Source of the DNA: Metaphire vulgaris
Lineage: Eukaryota > Annelida > Clitellata > Crassiclitellata > Megascolecidae
Assembly (NCBI GenBank): GCA_018105865.1
Contig: CM030833.1
Coordinates: 14,252,881-14,316,880, forward strand
DNA length: 64,000 nt
Reading direction: 5' to 3'
The position numbers and the translations under genes were made by a program. A model generated the notes under the pieces. The model ran no database searches and was not told the DNA's origin. It worked only from the letters and a program-made list of their open reading frames with translations. Of this stretch, positions 1 to 41,501 are shown piece by piece. The stretch's first letter is position 1; each line of letters opens with the position of its first letter.

Positions 1-99
1 CTTTATGGCTCCTTAGACTGATGATTAGTGCATTATTATCAAAGTACTATCCTTATTGGTGATTTAGCCACTGGATTTTGTCTCGGTTTTGTTTCATAG

Positions 100-158
100 T
101 ATTGATATGTGGTCAGCACCGTTTAAGGCAGTCAATAAAGATAATTTTGTATGGTATG
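100..158 (+). CDS. Penultimate exon, unrecognised gene
   Basis: Candidate internal exon. It follows an acceptor (tttgtttcatag) and ends at a strong donor (ATG|gtatgt), leaving phase 1. It encodes IDMWSAPFKAVNKDNFVWY in one open frame and joins in phase to the exon at 324. I do not recognise the protein family. The exon is called from splice signals, phase agreement and its pairing with a terminal exon that has a poly(A) signal; no homology supports it. The rest of the gene lies left of the window. Confidence 0.5.
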
Positions 159-323
159 GTATGTCTAACAGGAGAAAGGCTTTTTGTAGATTTTATAGAT
201 CGGTTCTTAGATTACCATACTTTTTTGCCCTTTCCTTTCTTGATCTGGTTTTAGTTTCATTCAGAGGGGGCACATATTCATGACTTAATCTTATGTGTAT
301 TTATGATTTTACTTTTCTCAGAG

Positions 324-415
324 GGGAGCAGTTCATATGTCGGGGTACACGTGACTGCCATGAGGTCATTAAACATGCAAAGGCATTAAACAAGATAGCA
401 GGCAATATCCTTTAA
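324..415 (+). CDS. Terminal coding exon, unrecognised gene
   Basis: Last coding exon of the gene that includes 100-158. The acceptor is ttctcagag|GGGAGC; the first two bases complete a glycine codon left in phase 1 by the previous exon. The frame reads GEQFICRGTRDCHEVIKHAK and ends ALNKIAGNIL followed by TAA at 413-415. An AATAAA lies 45 bases beyond the stop, as expected for a 3' end. The peptide is basic and looks like a real C-terminus, but I cannot assign a family or function. An alternative acceptor two bases upstream would not keep phase with the preceding exon. Confidence 0.55.
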
Positions 416-459
416 TGCCTGTAACAAGCTTTTATTTTAAGCACATTTTACTTGACAGA

Positions 460-465
460 AATAAA
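460..465 (+). terminator. Poly(A) signal of the 5'-most gene
   Basis: Canonical AATAAA shortly after the TAA at 413-415, followed by a T/G-rich stretch (gttttgctggcatgtc). It fits cleavage around 480-490. Confidence 0.5.
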
Positions 466-669
466 GTTTTGCTGGCATGTCATATGCAGTTATGCAGTAC
501 TTTGTATTCCCATGAATGTATCATAAATGCATTTAGGTCAGAAAATTGTATGTCCAATGTTCTATGGCTGTGTGAATTGCCACCTGAATTTTCTTCTGAT
601 AAGAAAACTTAGGCTAGCAGATGTCTATATTCATGTTCTCATATTCTGGATAGCTTTCTAAGTTGAAAG

Positions 670-2103
670 TATAAATAAGTAAGTAAGTAAAATCTCAAAA
701 ATTTATATAGCGCTTTGGAAAGTAGTACAGTAGTAGCTCCTTATTCTTATGTGCTTAATCTTTCTTGAAATAGCTATAGGCAAGGTGGTTTGTCGGCCGG
801 GCAAAGATCAGTGTATCTATGAGGTGGCGGGTCAGGTTGTTATAGCTACGGAAGAAATTACTTTTGGAATAGGAAGTTTTAAGTTTAGACCTAAAGGCTT
901 GAGGAGATAGTGAAGGAATTACCATCAAGGAAATGAGGATTCAGAGCTTATTGTTTGACCATGTTGTAGGCTGTGGAGGGAAACAGGAATTGAATTCCAA
1001 AGTTCTGGTGCAGCCTATGAGAAAGTGCAGTTGCAGATTTTGAGAGATGACTGATTTAATGGGTATGAAAGTGTGAGATGAGATGATGATCGTGTAGGTC
1101 CAGGATGCTGAGGTGCTAAGAATTTTTGAAGGTAGACCGGTTTTGATGAATGAAGTGAACTGTAAGTAATCGTTATTATCTTGTACTGGATGCATTCGGA
1201 TATTTTAAGCCAGTGCAGTGATTTCAGTATAGGTGAAATATGGCAGAACTTTGGTGATTTGGTTACTGCTTGGGCTAGTGCATTTTGAATTGATTGTAAT
1301 TTGTTAATGGAGGTTTTTGGGAGGTTATAGTTGAGGGAGTTTCAGTAATCTAGTTTGGAATAGACTAATGAAGTGGTGATTGTGGAAGCAGTTTTGGTGT
1401 CAAGGCAAAGACGAAGGCTATGTAGATCATGAATATGGACAGAGCAGGCTTTCGATAGTTGGGCGATCTGTGATTAGAGATGAATCAAAGTTGAAACCAA
1501 GATTTTTTGCAGTTTGAGCAGGGGTTATTGTGGTGTCTGGAGTCAGAACTAGCTTGGGACTGTCAATTTTTTAACCTGTTGTGGTAGACCTATTCAGTGG
1601 CGTAACTAGGGGGGCGGGGGGCACTTTGTTGACTGCCCCCCGGGCGGGGGCCCCGAAGAGGGGTCTAAGCTAGGGTTAGGTTAGGGTTAACCCTAACCTA
1701 ACCCTAACCCTAGAAATGATGGAAATGATGTGGTGAGGACCTTTTTTTTTGTTCGTCAGGATTAAAAAAGGAAAAAGTTGGAGATGATAACGTTTTTTGT
1801 TTGTTTTTTTTTGCTCGTCAGGGTTATTAAAAAGGTGGAGACGATAACGTTTTTTTTGCTCGTCAGCTCGAAACTCTGGGGCCCCCATGTCAAAGATGCC
1901 CCCCGGGCCCCCAAAAGTCACGCTACGCCACTGGACCTATTAAGAGGAATTCTCTTGGATGGATTAAAAGCAAGGAGGTTAGATGACATCCATGAAGAAA
2001 TATACGAGAATGCTGATTCGAGCGTAGTAATTGATGTGTCAAATGAGGATAGTAAAAAGGAAAGGAATAACCGAGTGTCGTCAGCATAGAGTTGCTGAAT
2101 CAA
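670..2103 (-). pseudogene. L2-type LINE reverse transcriptase relic
   Basis: Antisense fossil of an L2-like non-LTR retrotransposon. Reading leftwards, it starts with the RT catalytic motif (QLYADDTRLF), then SYISSWMSSNLLAFNPSK. A hAT MITE interrupts it (1595-1933). It resumes with LTPDTTITPAQTAKNLGFNF, continues with frameshifts through SIHDLHRL-like and TSLVYSKLDY segments, and ends in an LxFNSxFPP C-terminal region. The 3' UTR ends near 670-700 with an aagt-type repeat and a 'tatagcgctttgg' tail also found in other copies here. Stops and frameshifts show it is dead. Confidence 0.8.
1595..1933. mobile_element. hAT-type MITE, 339 bp
   Basis: Terminal inverted repeats CAGTGGCGTAAC and GCTACGCCACTG are flanked by a perfect 8-base target-site duplication GACCTATT (1587-1594 and 1934-1941). 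CAG...CTG ends with an 8-bp duplication are the hAT signature. It inserted into the L2 relic, so it is younger than that LINE. Inside are G-runs near each end, a palindromic block of TTAGGG-like repeats (1670-1712), and three copies of the T-rich motif ending in GTCAG. There is no coding capacity. Confidence 0.9.
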
Positions 2104-2299
2104 GTTGAGGGAATTAAGGATTAAATAAGCCTAAAGTTCCCTGTGCCTTGGGCCTCAAAATTTGAATTAGGTCTTTTTTATCTGCCTTACTTGTCTTTGG
2201 TAATTATTATTCATTATTATAGTGTTACTGATGTGTTATTTGTCCCTTGATCAGGAATGAAGGATCTAATTTTTATGAGAGATTTCTAGGAGCAATTGC

Positions 2300-2556
2300 C
2301 AGGCCCGTCTTTATGTGTTGGAAATTGGGCCCGTGTGCTCCAGCGTTTTTATGTTTCTACATTTTTTTAACCTCTTTTTGCTTATCATACTGCTGGAGGA
2401 TAAATTAATTGAAAGATCAAGCACCACAAAATGCGATGACCTTTTTTCTCGTCAGCTTTTTCGAGCATCAGAAAAAAACAAAGTTTTTTTCACCTCCGCC
2501 AGGACCCCTCAGACCACCAGGTGCCAGGGGCCTCACACTGGCAAAAGACGGGCCTG
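2300..2556. mobile_element. hAT-type MITE, 257 bp
   Basis: Ends CAGGCCCGTCTTTATG and CAAAAGACGGGCCTG form an inverted repeat. The flanks are GCAATTGC (2292-2299) and GCAATTGA (2557-2564), an 8-base duplication with one change. Its termini differ from the 1595-1933 element, but it carries the same internal motif (gatgacctttttt-ctcgtcag, about 2437-2455). Non-coding. Confidence 0.82.
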
Positions 2557-2769
2557 GCAATTGAGGCTATATGTATTGACTGTTATGGTGACGTAACCGT
2601 ATTCTTTCGAAATGTGAAATTTTGGGCAAAATATGCCCAAACTTTTTATTTGGTGGTAGTTTGAAACTTGATTCTATGATGTATTTAGTAGCGTATGCAT
2701 GGGTCAGTGACTTGTTTTGATTACTTAACCAAGTTCCACTGTAGGGCCAGATTTTAATGCCAGGATGCT

Positions 2770-2870
2770 GTTGTGGATATGTAAATAAGTAAGTAAAACT
2801 GTTAATTTCTTTAGGGCATTCAGAAGCAGCACTGAAGTAGCTCCTTATTTAGAGCTCCATAGTTCTTTGT
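2770..2870 (-). repeat. L2 LINE 3'-end fragment
   Basis: The 'aataagtaagtaaaa ... ggcattcagaagcagcactgaagtagctccttattt' stretch matches the 3' UTR tail of the L2 relics ending near 700 and 53,700. It is a short truncated copy. The rest of 2557-3290 shows nothing I recognise. Confidence 0.5.
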
Positions 2871-3297
2871 GTTTGTCCAGTCAAAGATGTTGATCATCCA
2901 GCTTCTTCGTGGTTGCCCCCTTCCCCTTGTTCCTTCCATTCTACCTTCCATAAATTGGACTGTTACATAATATGATAATAATGGATTTTATTTGTTTATT
3001 CCAGTAATAAAATATAAACCACGAATCTCCTCCCCTGAAGTCTTGGATTCCTAAAACTTTAGATTATTTTAAGCAAGATTCATTAAAGGAGTATAATGTG
3101 CACCCGTTTGTGAATCTTTATACCTCTGTGTCCATGAGAGCTGGTACACAGAAAATGACAGACTTCATTCCCCATTCCATTTTCTCCATTTCTATTCTTT
3201 TTATCTTTTTTGCTCTTCATCACTGTTATGTCCTTAAAGGGTTGTGACCTTTCTTAGCACTGACTATCCCTCCACTCTAACTTGACTCTAGATGTTG

Positions 3298-3600
3298 CAG
3301 TGGCACTTGCGAATGACCCGTCATCCCCCCCCCCGCCAAAACCCCCCAATTTGAGGTTGACACTCCCAAAATTTCTTAATCTAACAATGGTATGTACCCT
3401 AAATAGCCCCAAAACACTCCTCCTCAATTCAAGAAGTAACACCCAACAACTTTATTTATATGATGACCTTTTTTGCTCATCAGGCTTTTTAGAGACCTGA
3501 TAACGTTTTTTTTGCTGGTCAGGATTTTTTGAGATTTTATAAGGTTTTTGAGTTTTGTGCCTGTCCTACTTTTTTGTGGGATGACATTTTTCACACTTAT
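3298..3600. mobile_element. Possible degraded hAT-like MITE
   Basis: Begins CAGTGGCACTTGCG, close to the CAGTGGC termini of hAT MITEs elsewhere in the window. It has a C-rich run near the end, as in those elements, and two copies of the internal T-rich motif (near 3461 and 3497). No matching right end or target duplication was found, so the right boundary is a guess. Confidence 0.4.
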
Positions 3601-3950
3601 TCGGTAGAGACCCCCAAATTTTACTGAACCCCACAAATTCACAATCCTAGAAATAACTCTGCCCATCACCATAACCCAGCCCCAACTTCTTACATCGTTC
3701 TTTTTCTTACTCAGTGCATAGGTGAATAAGCTCGGTAGACAAAACAAGTCTACAGATCTGTGCCTTGTATTAAATGACTGTCAAAGTGATATTGTGAAGT
3801 GGTATCTTTAGCAGAGACATTGTAAAAAATTCTTATGGGAAGGGTCTTGCACACCAAACAGAACACATTCTTGGACCAAATTTGGTTCTTGAGCCATGGT
3901 TTGAGGATTGCTCCTTTAGTATATAGTGAATCATTACTGGCTGAGAGAAG

Positions 3951-3955
<5 letters not shown>

Positions 3956-3991
<36 letters not shown>

Positions 3992-4010
3992 CCGGTATAT
4001 AATATTATAT
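3956..4010. repeat. (TG)n microsatellite running into TA-rich DNA
   Basis: About sixteen TG units followed by a TA-rich stretch. Confidence 0.9.
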
Positions 4011-4017
4011 ATATGAA

Positions 4018-4610
4018 AGATGCTCGCTTCGCTCGCGCTCGCTTCGCTCGCAGTGCAGGATAATACTAATCCAATACCTATACCTAATACCCAATTATTG
4101 AATTCATGCTGAACAACATTTCAATGATCGCCACCTAGCCAAGCTCTGCGCCACGTAATAATTAGGCCTATGTACGTTAAAATCACGCAACTGTGGCCAT
4201 TTGTGACGCTGTACACGTATTTTTTGTGTACGTTAAAATGTACGTTGCAACTACCTCAGGCTGCGAACAATTGTTACCAATAGCAACGTCGTCGCACGCC
4301 CAGCCCTCTGACGCTGCGTGTTAAACTACGATTCTACGAACAATTGTTACCAATAGCAACGTCGTCTTCGAACATCTTCCACCAACGCATCGCGACGTAA
4401 GGACTAAACCGTCTACCAATAGTCAACGCTCGCCCACCAACGCATCGAGACGTAAGGACTAAACGGTCTAAACCGTCTACCAATAGTCAACGCTCGCCCA
4501 CCAACGCATCGCGACGTAAGGACTAAACGGTCTAAACCGTCTACCAATAGTCAACCAATCAGAACGCTTGAAGGTAACAGAGAGACATACAGATAAGGAT
4601 CTTAATATGA
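4018..4610 (-). mobile_element. Possible Helitron-like element with tandem repeats
   Basis: A GC-rich gctcgcttcgctcg repeat (4022-4052) sits at one end. The other end, read on the minus strand, is TA-rich DNA followed by CTTATCTGTATGTCTCTCTG, which resembles the start of the Helitron at 54,150 (TATA-rich then ATGTCCGTCCGTC). Between them lie short tandem arrays. A CTAG|T occurs at 3951-3955 on the minus strand, but the required hairpin is not adjacent. Assignment is tentative; ends are approximate. Confidence 0.35.
4264..4555 (+). repeat. Tandem repeats, about 64-bp unit
   Basis: Two copies of a 29-base unit starting gaacaattgttaccaatagc (4265, 4338) are followed by three copies of a roughly 54-64-base unit containing ccaccaacgcatcg, acgtaaggactaaac and gtctaccaatagtcaa (starts near 4379, 4433 and 4497). 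The later copies contain the palindrome ACGGTCTAAACCGT. No coding frame is conserved across units. Confidence 0.85.
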
Positions 4611-4675
4611 TATATATATATATTTATATATATATATATTTATATATACCCCTGGTATATATTTATTTAGTTATG

Positions 4676-4706
<31 letters not shown>

Positions 4707-4720
4707 TTATATATATAGGA
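4603..4720. repeat. TA- and CA-rich microsatellites
   Basis: (TA)n tracts with TTTA interruptions, an (AC)n run at about 4675-4695 and more TA. Simple sequence only. Confidence 0.85.
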
Positions 4721-7700
4721 TTCATTTGTCCATTACATTTAGTAGGAGAATGACTGAACGAATAAGTAAATGGCGCTCAATTATCAATTTAAGTGGCTAC
4801 TTCTTAAGCTGGCCAGAAAGCTTGATAAGAGCTGTGATGTGTGCACCAGGCAGTTATTCAACTAGCCTGAAGATATGATTTTTTATCTGATCTCCTTTTA
4901 TTTCTATGCATGGCCTAAACATTCTGCTTTGGACTTTACCATCTGCATAAATGAACTGTCGCAAAGAACTCTTGATTATGAAGCCTTTACCGATGGCATA
5001 GAATATGCAGCTTTAGGCATAATAGCACGATTTTCTGAATCCACTACTGAGTGTACCTGGTAGTGATTTTTGGATTATTTTTCTTGTTTTAAATTTTGAA
5101 GTCCTGCTGTATGAAGAGAGGCATTATTGATGGACCTTTTAGTTTATCACCACAGTCATTCATACCTGGAAGTTGAACTGTCTCAAACCTGTTTTAAGTT
5201 TTCACAGTCATGTTTAATATTCCTGACGGAGAAATGCCTGCCATTGGATCCTTGTAGGCTGTATCAAGCATCATGTACTCTGACTTGTTATTTTTCCTAT
5301 CTGGTTAGCTGAAGTTGACATTCCACAAATTGTGGGTGGTCAGAAGTGGATTTTCTGACCACCCTGTGACTTTGAACTGGCTGTGCTACTGTCCAAGCAG
5401 AGAAAAGGGTTGACATAATGGAAGGCCCCTATAAAGCAGGAGAGGTGCCAGCCAATCAGATTCCTGCTTTCCTCCAGGTTGATGGAAAAAAATAATAACA
5501 GTTTAAAGTGGTTCAGTAGGGTCTGCCATGTTTGAGAATGGAACAGTGTTCTATTTCCATCTGTTTGTAGGTACTGGGAATTCTAGTCAAATTTTAAGGA
5601 CACACTAGTAGAAAACCACCCCCACAATTCCTGTGGAAACAGATTGTGATGGTGTAAATGAATCGTAATTGATATTTATATTGTCTGCAATTGGTTCTGT
5701 TGGTTGTAGATTGCCGATTGTGAAGAAGATTAAGTTGATTTTTCTGAAATTTTTGAGATAATGCAAGATACTTATGGTTTTATTACAGACCTTGTTGCAT
5801 TGAACATAGGATTCTATTTGTTGGATAGCTTGTTCTATTACATTCAAGCCTGTTTAATGCCATTATTCAAGAGACTATCTACATTTAGTGATATATAATG
5901 GATGGAATCAAACAGGAATTGAATATATATGTACCGGGGTATACAGTACATTGTTAGTGACTGGAAATCACGCATGATTTGAAATTTGGAATTGGGTAAA
6001 ATTAAAAGGATTGGCTGGTTTTTCCTGTAGAGTGGCATGCTGAACTTCTTTCTATATTTCTACATTTGTCTTGAAAATTTCAATGCTGTATTTATATTTT
6101 GCTCTAATGAAATGTGATTATGCTGTTCAAGTAAATTATTTTGTGGTTAATTAAGTTTGACAGAAAACTGTTGATATTGTTCCTGCACATTTTGATATAT
6201 CTTCTGAATGACCAGTGGATAAATTGATAGTGCATTATTTGTAACTGCTGTATAAAGACTTTTCAATTTCTTGCTTGATTGACTGATTGAGTGACTGACT
6301 GAATGAAGATTGATTGGCACGAACTGTATATAACAGTAGTTAGATTATATAGAATACATTTATTGTTTTCATTGAAGTGTACAGTACATGCCTGATTAGC
6401 ATGATTAAACTTGGATGAATCCATATTTGCAGAACTCCCATTTTTTTCTTGGAAAATTGTTTTTTCTATATTCTGGTGTTGTCTTATCAGTAATAGCTAT
6501 TATCTTTGGTTTATTGTGTGGGCAGAAATGAACTTTTGTCACTTCTTGGACTTTTGCCATCATAGTTACATGCACAAGTACCATTGAGGAACTGTTCCTA
6601 AGTGTGCAAATAATTTCCACTTGATCCTTCTGGGGTTAGCGGCTCATGTCTTCATGGGAAGTGTCTCTAAGTAAACTTATTAAAGGAAACATTCTTTCTG
6701 GGCTGCAGGTACAATTGTATACATTGAGTATTAACATTTCCTGTTGTATTCGGCTGTATGTCTATTGCTAACAATGAAGTATGTGTTGATGATTGATAAT
6801 ATTCAAATGCGATTTAGAGATGAATATGGATTTGGGACTTTTGAAGAATTCCACTTAATAAAGGTCTTAGACTCTCTCCTAAAATTTTAGTATGCTTGAA
6901 AATGTTTGCATATAATTATGCATCTGAATTCCTGAATATGATCAGAAGCAAAATAAATGTTAAAAAATTTGATGATTTTGCAATGAATGAAAATAGGGTT
7001 TAAACACCTGTTATTTCAGGAATTTTAAAATTAATTAGAAAGTTGTGGATTAATATTAAAAGACATAGATATGATGATGATGATAATCAGGAATGCAGTC
7101 AAGAGCAGCAGTTTCAAGACCAAGGCCACTACCATCTAGACCAAGACCAAGGCCGGTGTTGAAAAATAAATCCTCGTCCAAACAAAGTCTCCACATGGTG
7201 GATTCATTTTAAAATAAATTTGCCTAGTGGAGAAAAGCTCTCCTATTAAAATACAATCTCTGCTGGCTGTAAAATAATTCCACCTCAAAATAAACTTGCC
7301 TCATGGATTAAAAGTCAAAAACTTCAAAATGAATTAAGAAATGTGCCATGTATAAAAACTCAGAAACACCAAGACACTGAGAAAAACGAAGCAATTCAAA
7401 AACACCAAAAACGAAGTAAAAATGTTCCATGTACACTGTAAGAAATAGTAGTGTTCAAAACATTATCAACTTCCCTTTTATAAATTTAACAGTTAACATT
7501 ATTACCGGTATAGTGCTAGCGGTGCATATAACTGACATTAACCCATATTATTCCATGACAAGAAATAAGGATTTATTGCGCCTAATAAGGTTGTTCTGTA
7601 TTAGAAGACATGGAAATAATGATTATTATAATTATTCTCAAAGTAGTTTTATTCATTAAAAGTAAGGTAACGCAATAGGTAAAAGGGGAGATTATGTTTT

Positions 7701-8770
7701 AAATAAGATGATTTCATTTTAAAACAAATTCTTCAAAAGATATTTTGTTTTGAAATAAAACCTCCCATGCAGGCTTCATTTAGGGATACTTTATTTCCTG
7801 ACACTGGTCATCCAAGATTAAGGCCAAGGCCATGGTAATAGCCAAGGTAATGGCATCATGCAAAAAAGTTACCCATTCAATTACTGTACACATTCTTGTC
7901 TAACTAAACAATAAGCAACTGAATGTGGTGTAAACCTTACTGAAATGTTATCATAGTTGTTTCACATGTCATCAGAGATATGTTCAGTGGTTTGAATTTT
8001 TTTGACCTTTGAAATTCCCATCTCCTCCCTCACCGATTGTGCTACATTACCACAACAGTTAGTTCACACCAATCATTAGTTTTAAAACCCCACATTGACA
8101 AGGCAGACATTCTAACTTTTGTAGGACCTTTCAGATTTTGGGACTCAAGACTGATTGTTTTAGCTTAGAGGTCAAGCCACATTTGGTAGGGAGTTGCTTC
8201 AGTTTCAAAAATTTCCTTTTGCAGAAATATTATCTGAATATCTTTTTCCGGTTTAATATTTAGGTATGTTACCAATTTAGATACATTTTCTCTTGAAAAT
8301 CTGTCTTCACACATCAGCATCCCATCTTTTCCAGTCCTGTTTCATTTTCCGAAATTGCTGGAAGGAGGAGGCTAAAATTTTGCCTGGATGTTGTTTTGAA
8401 TGACTCAGACTAAATAAGACCACAGGCATTTCACTTTCCTTATGGTTAGAAACTGCAGACCATCATCTAATAGTGCAGTGTTAATCTATATGCTATCCAA
8501 TGGTCAAGATTCTTAACAAATAACATACAGATAGTACAAACGACTTATCAAAAATCTTAGTATTTGCCTTTGAAAGATAAGGCTGCCATGTCTTCCTGTG
8601 TAGCAGCATGTTGAACCAAAGTGTTTCTTTGTTGCCATAATTATAATGAAGGCAAATAAGGACGTGTGCAAATGAGAGGCTACCACATTGATTAATTAAT
8701 TTTTACTATTTTGAGCCGTCTTAACAAATAATTTATTTGATCATTAAATTTAAAATAATTGGCACAAAGA
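4721..8770. other. Non-coding stretch, no gene seen
   Basis: About 4 kb of AT-rich DNA without a supportable exon. Visible items are a 12-base-stem hairpin at 5333-5364 (GGGTGGTCAGAA/TTCTGACCACCC) and short 'ccaaggcc'-type repeats at 7110-7160 and 7812-7856, related to the minisatellite at 37,195. Short open frames here have no family resemblance and no matching splice phases. Confidence 0.5.
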
Positions 8771-8779
8771 TTTGTCAGA

Positions 8780-9070
8780 ACAGGATTCAAAGACCCTTCT
8801 TGTTGGCCTTATCCATAAACTTTCACATTTTCAAGCCAAGACTTGCATCAATGCTATAGTTATCAATTTTGATTCAATGGATAAATATTTAGACATTTCA
8901 GACATGTGTGACTCAAGGTTCTGGAACTCTCTTCTTCTATCTGGCAGATCTTCCAGCCAACCCAGTACTTTGAAATCTGAACTTAAAACTTATTTCTTTC
9001 AGATCGCTTTGTCTCCGTTGTCTGCCTTGCTGAATATTTCTTACTTAATCTGGCCACAGGCTGTTTAGAA
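8780..9070 (+). pseudogene. LINE RT C-terminal relic
   Basis: The frame ends CDSRFWNSLLLSGRSSSQPS then TLKSELKTYFF, which matches the typical R-x-WNSLP...FKSxLKTxLF C-terminal block of L2/CR1 LINE polyproteins. It is truncated at both ends. Confidence 0.55.
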
Positions 9071-9210
9071 GAACATCAAAGTTAATTGCTGGACAGAGGA
9101 AACCATAACTTATTTATAGATTTGTTTGTATTAGATTTCATTTTATTACAGTACAGTCATTCTATTATTGTCACTGCTCTTAGTGCTAAATTATTAGCTA
9201 TTAGCAATTA

Positions 9211-9632
9211 TTTACAAGGAACCTAGCTACCTCCTTTCAAAACTTTCTGTGCAAGAAAACAAATGCATGGCTAGATCCTCATCTGCATTAGTTCTCTCCC
9301 TCTTTCATACTCGGACCGTTCTTGGTATTTGTGCTTTCTCAATGGCCACCTCCAAAATCTGGAAACTCATTGCCTCAGCATGTGCACCCTGCAAATTCAC
9401 TACCAACTTTTATAACAAGATTAAAATTCCTTCTTTTTGACCTGGTTTATTTACCACAGACTGTCACCTGGTTGTCCAGCCGAACACCCTGGATTTGACC
9501 TGGATATTGAATGATTTTGATTTTGAATGATTTTGATTTGGTGTGAATGATTTTGATTTGGGGTGCCCCTGGTTGATGCTTCTGTACATTATGAAGTGGC
9601 GCTATAGAAGTGTAGGATTAGATTAGATTGTC
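9211..9632 (+). pseudogene. L2 LINE 3'-end relic
   Basis: Same sequence as the 3' end of the long L2 copy at 28.2-30.1 kb: both read KEP(S)YLLSKLSVQ then a C-terminal block IASAC...CKF, and both end with 'gcgctatagaag' before a short AGATTAGATT-type tail. The frame is broken by stops. 9633-10,284 holds nothing else recognisable. Confidence 0.75.
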
Positions 9633-10284
9633 ACTTAGATTGTCACTAGTTCTTCTAGAGTTTCTGAGAGTTCATCCAGAAGAAGCACAGTATAAGACCC
9701 TGTTACATTGCATTTGCACTGCTGCTTAATATGTTGCATGTGCTATAGATTCTAGATAATGTTCTGTCTGCTTAATATTACACATTCTTAACATTTCTAG
9801 TTTTCTGACAGCATATTACTTAAAAAATATATAATTTGATGTAAAGTGAAGTGATCATTAGAAAGAAATTCATCTCTTCTAGCGATTATTTCATTTTACG
9901 ACTTATTTTGGGAAATGGCAAGAATTGATTGAGAACTGGGGTGTCTATCCGTTAATGAATGGCGCCTGATGCAACTCCAAATTTTGTTTGACTGTATGGC
10001 ATTTTAGTTTCAATGATACATATTCTCCACTTTCTCAAGTTTAAAATCTATGTAAGGGTAGGCTAGATTTGTAAAAAATTGGTTCAAGAGTATTGTTATT
10101 ATTTCCATGCTTCTATGCTCTATGCATCATTCTTTCTTCTCTGGTTTAGAGGCCCCTGGGTCCTGGATAGGAGTTGTTGTTCAACAACTGTCTCTTTAAC
10201 CGTTTTCCTTTATCTTGTAGTTGCCCTATTATTCGTTCTTTTTAGAATGATGGCGAATGTTTGGTGATGTGTCTTTTTCCACAG

Positions 10285-41501
<31,217 letters not shown>

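Noticed and set aside
4264..4555. Regular repeats that could suggest a CRISPR array
   Set aside because: Units are contiguous tandem copies without unique spacers, and the genome is eukaryotic.
4875..5063. 62-codon open frame in the upstream intergenic region
   Set aside because: No homology recognised and no matching phase to a Trio-like exon.
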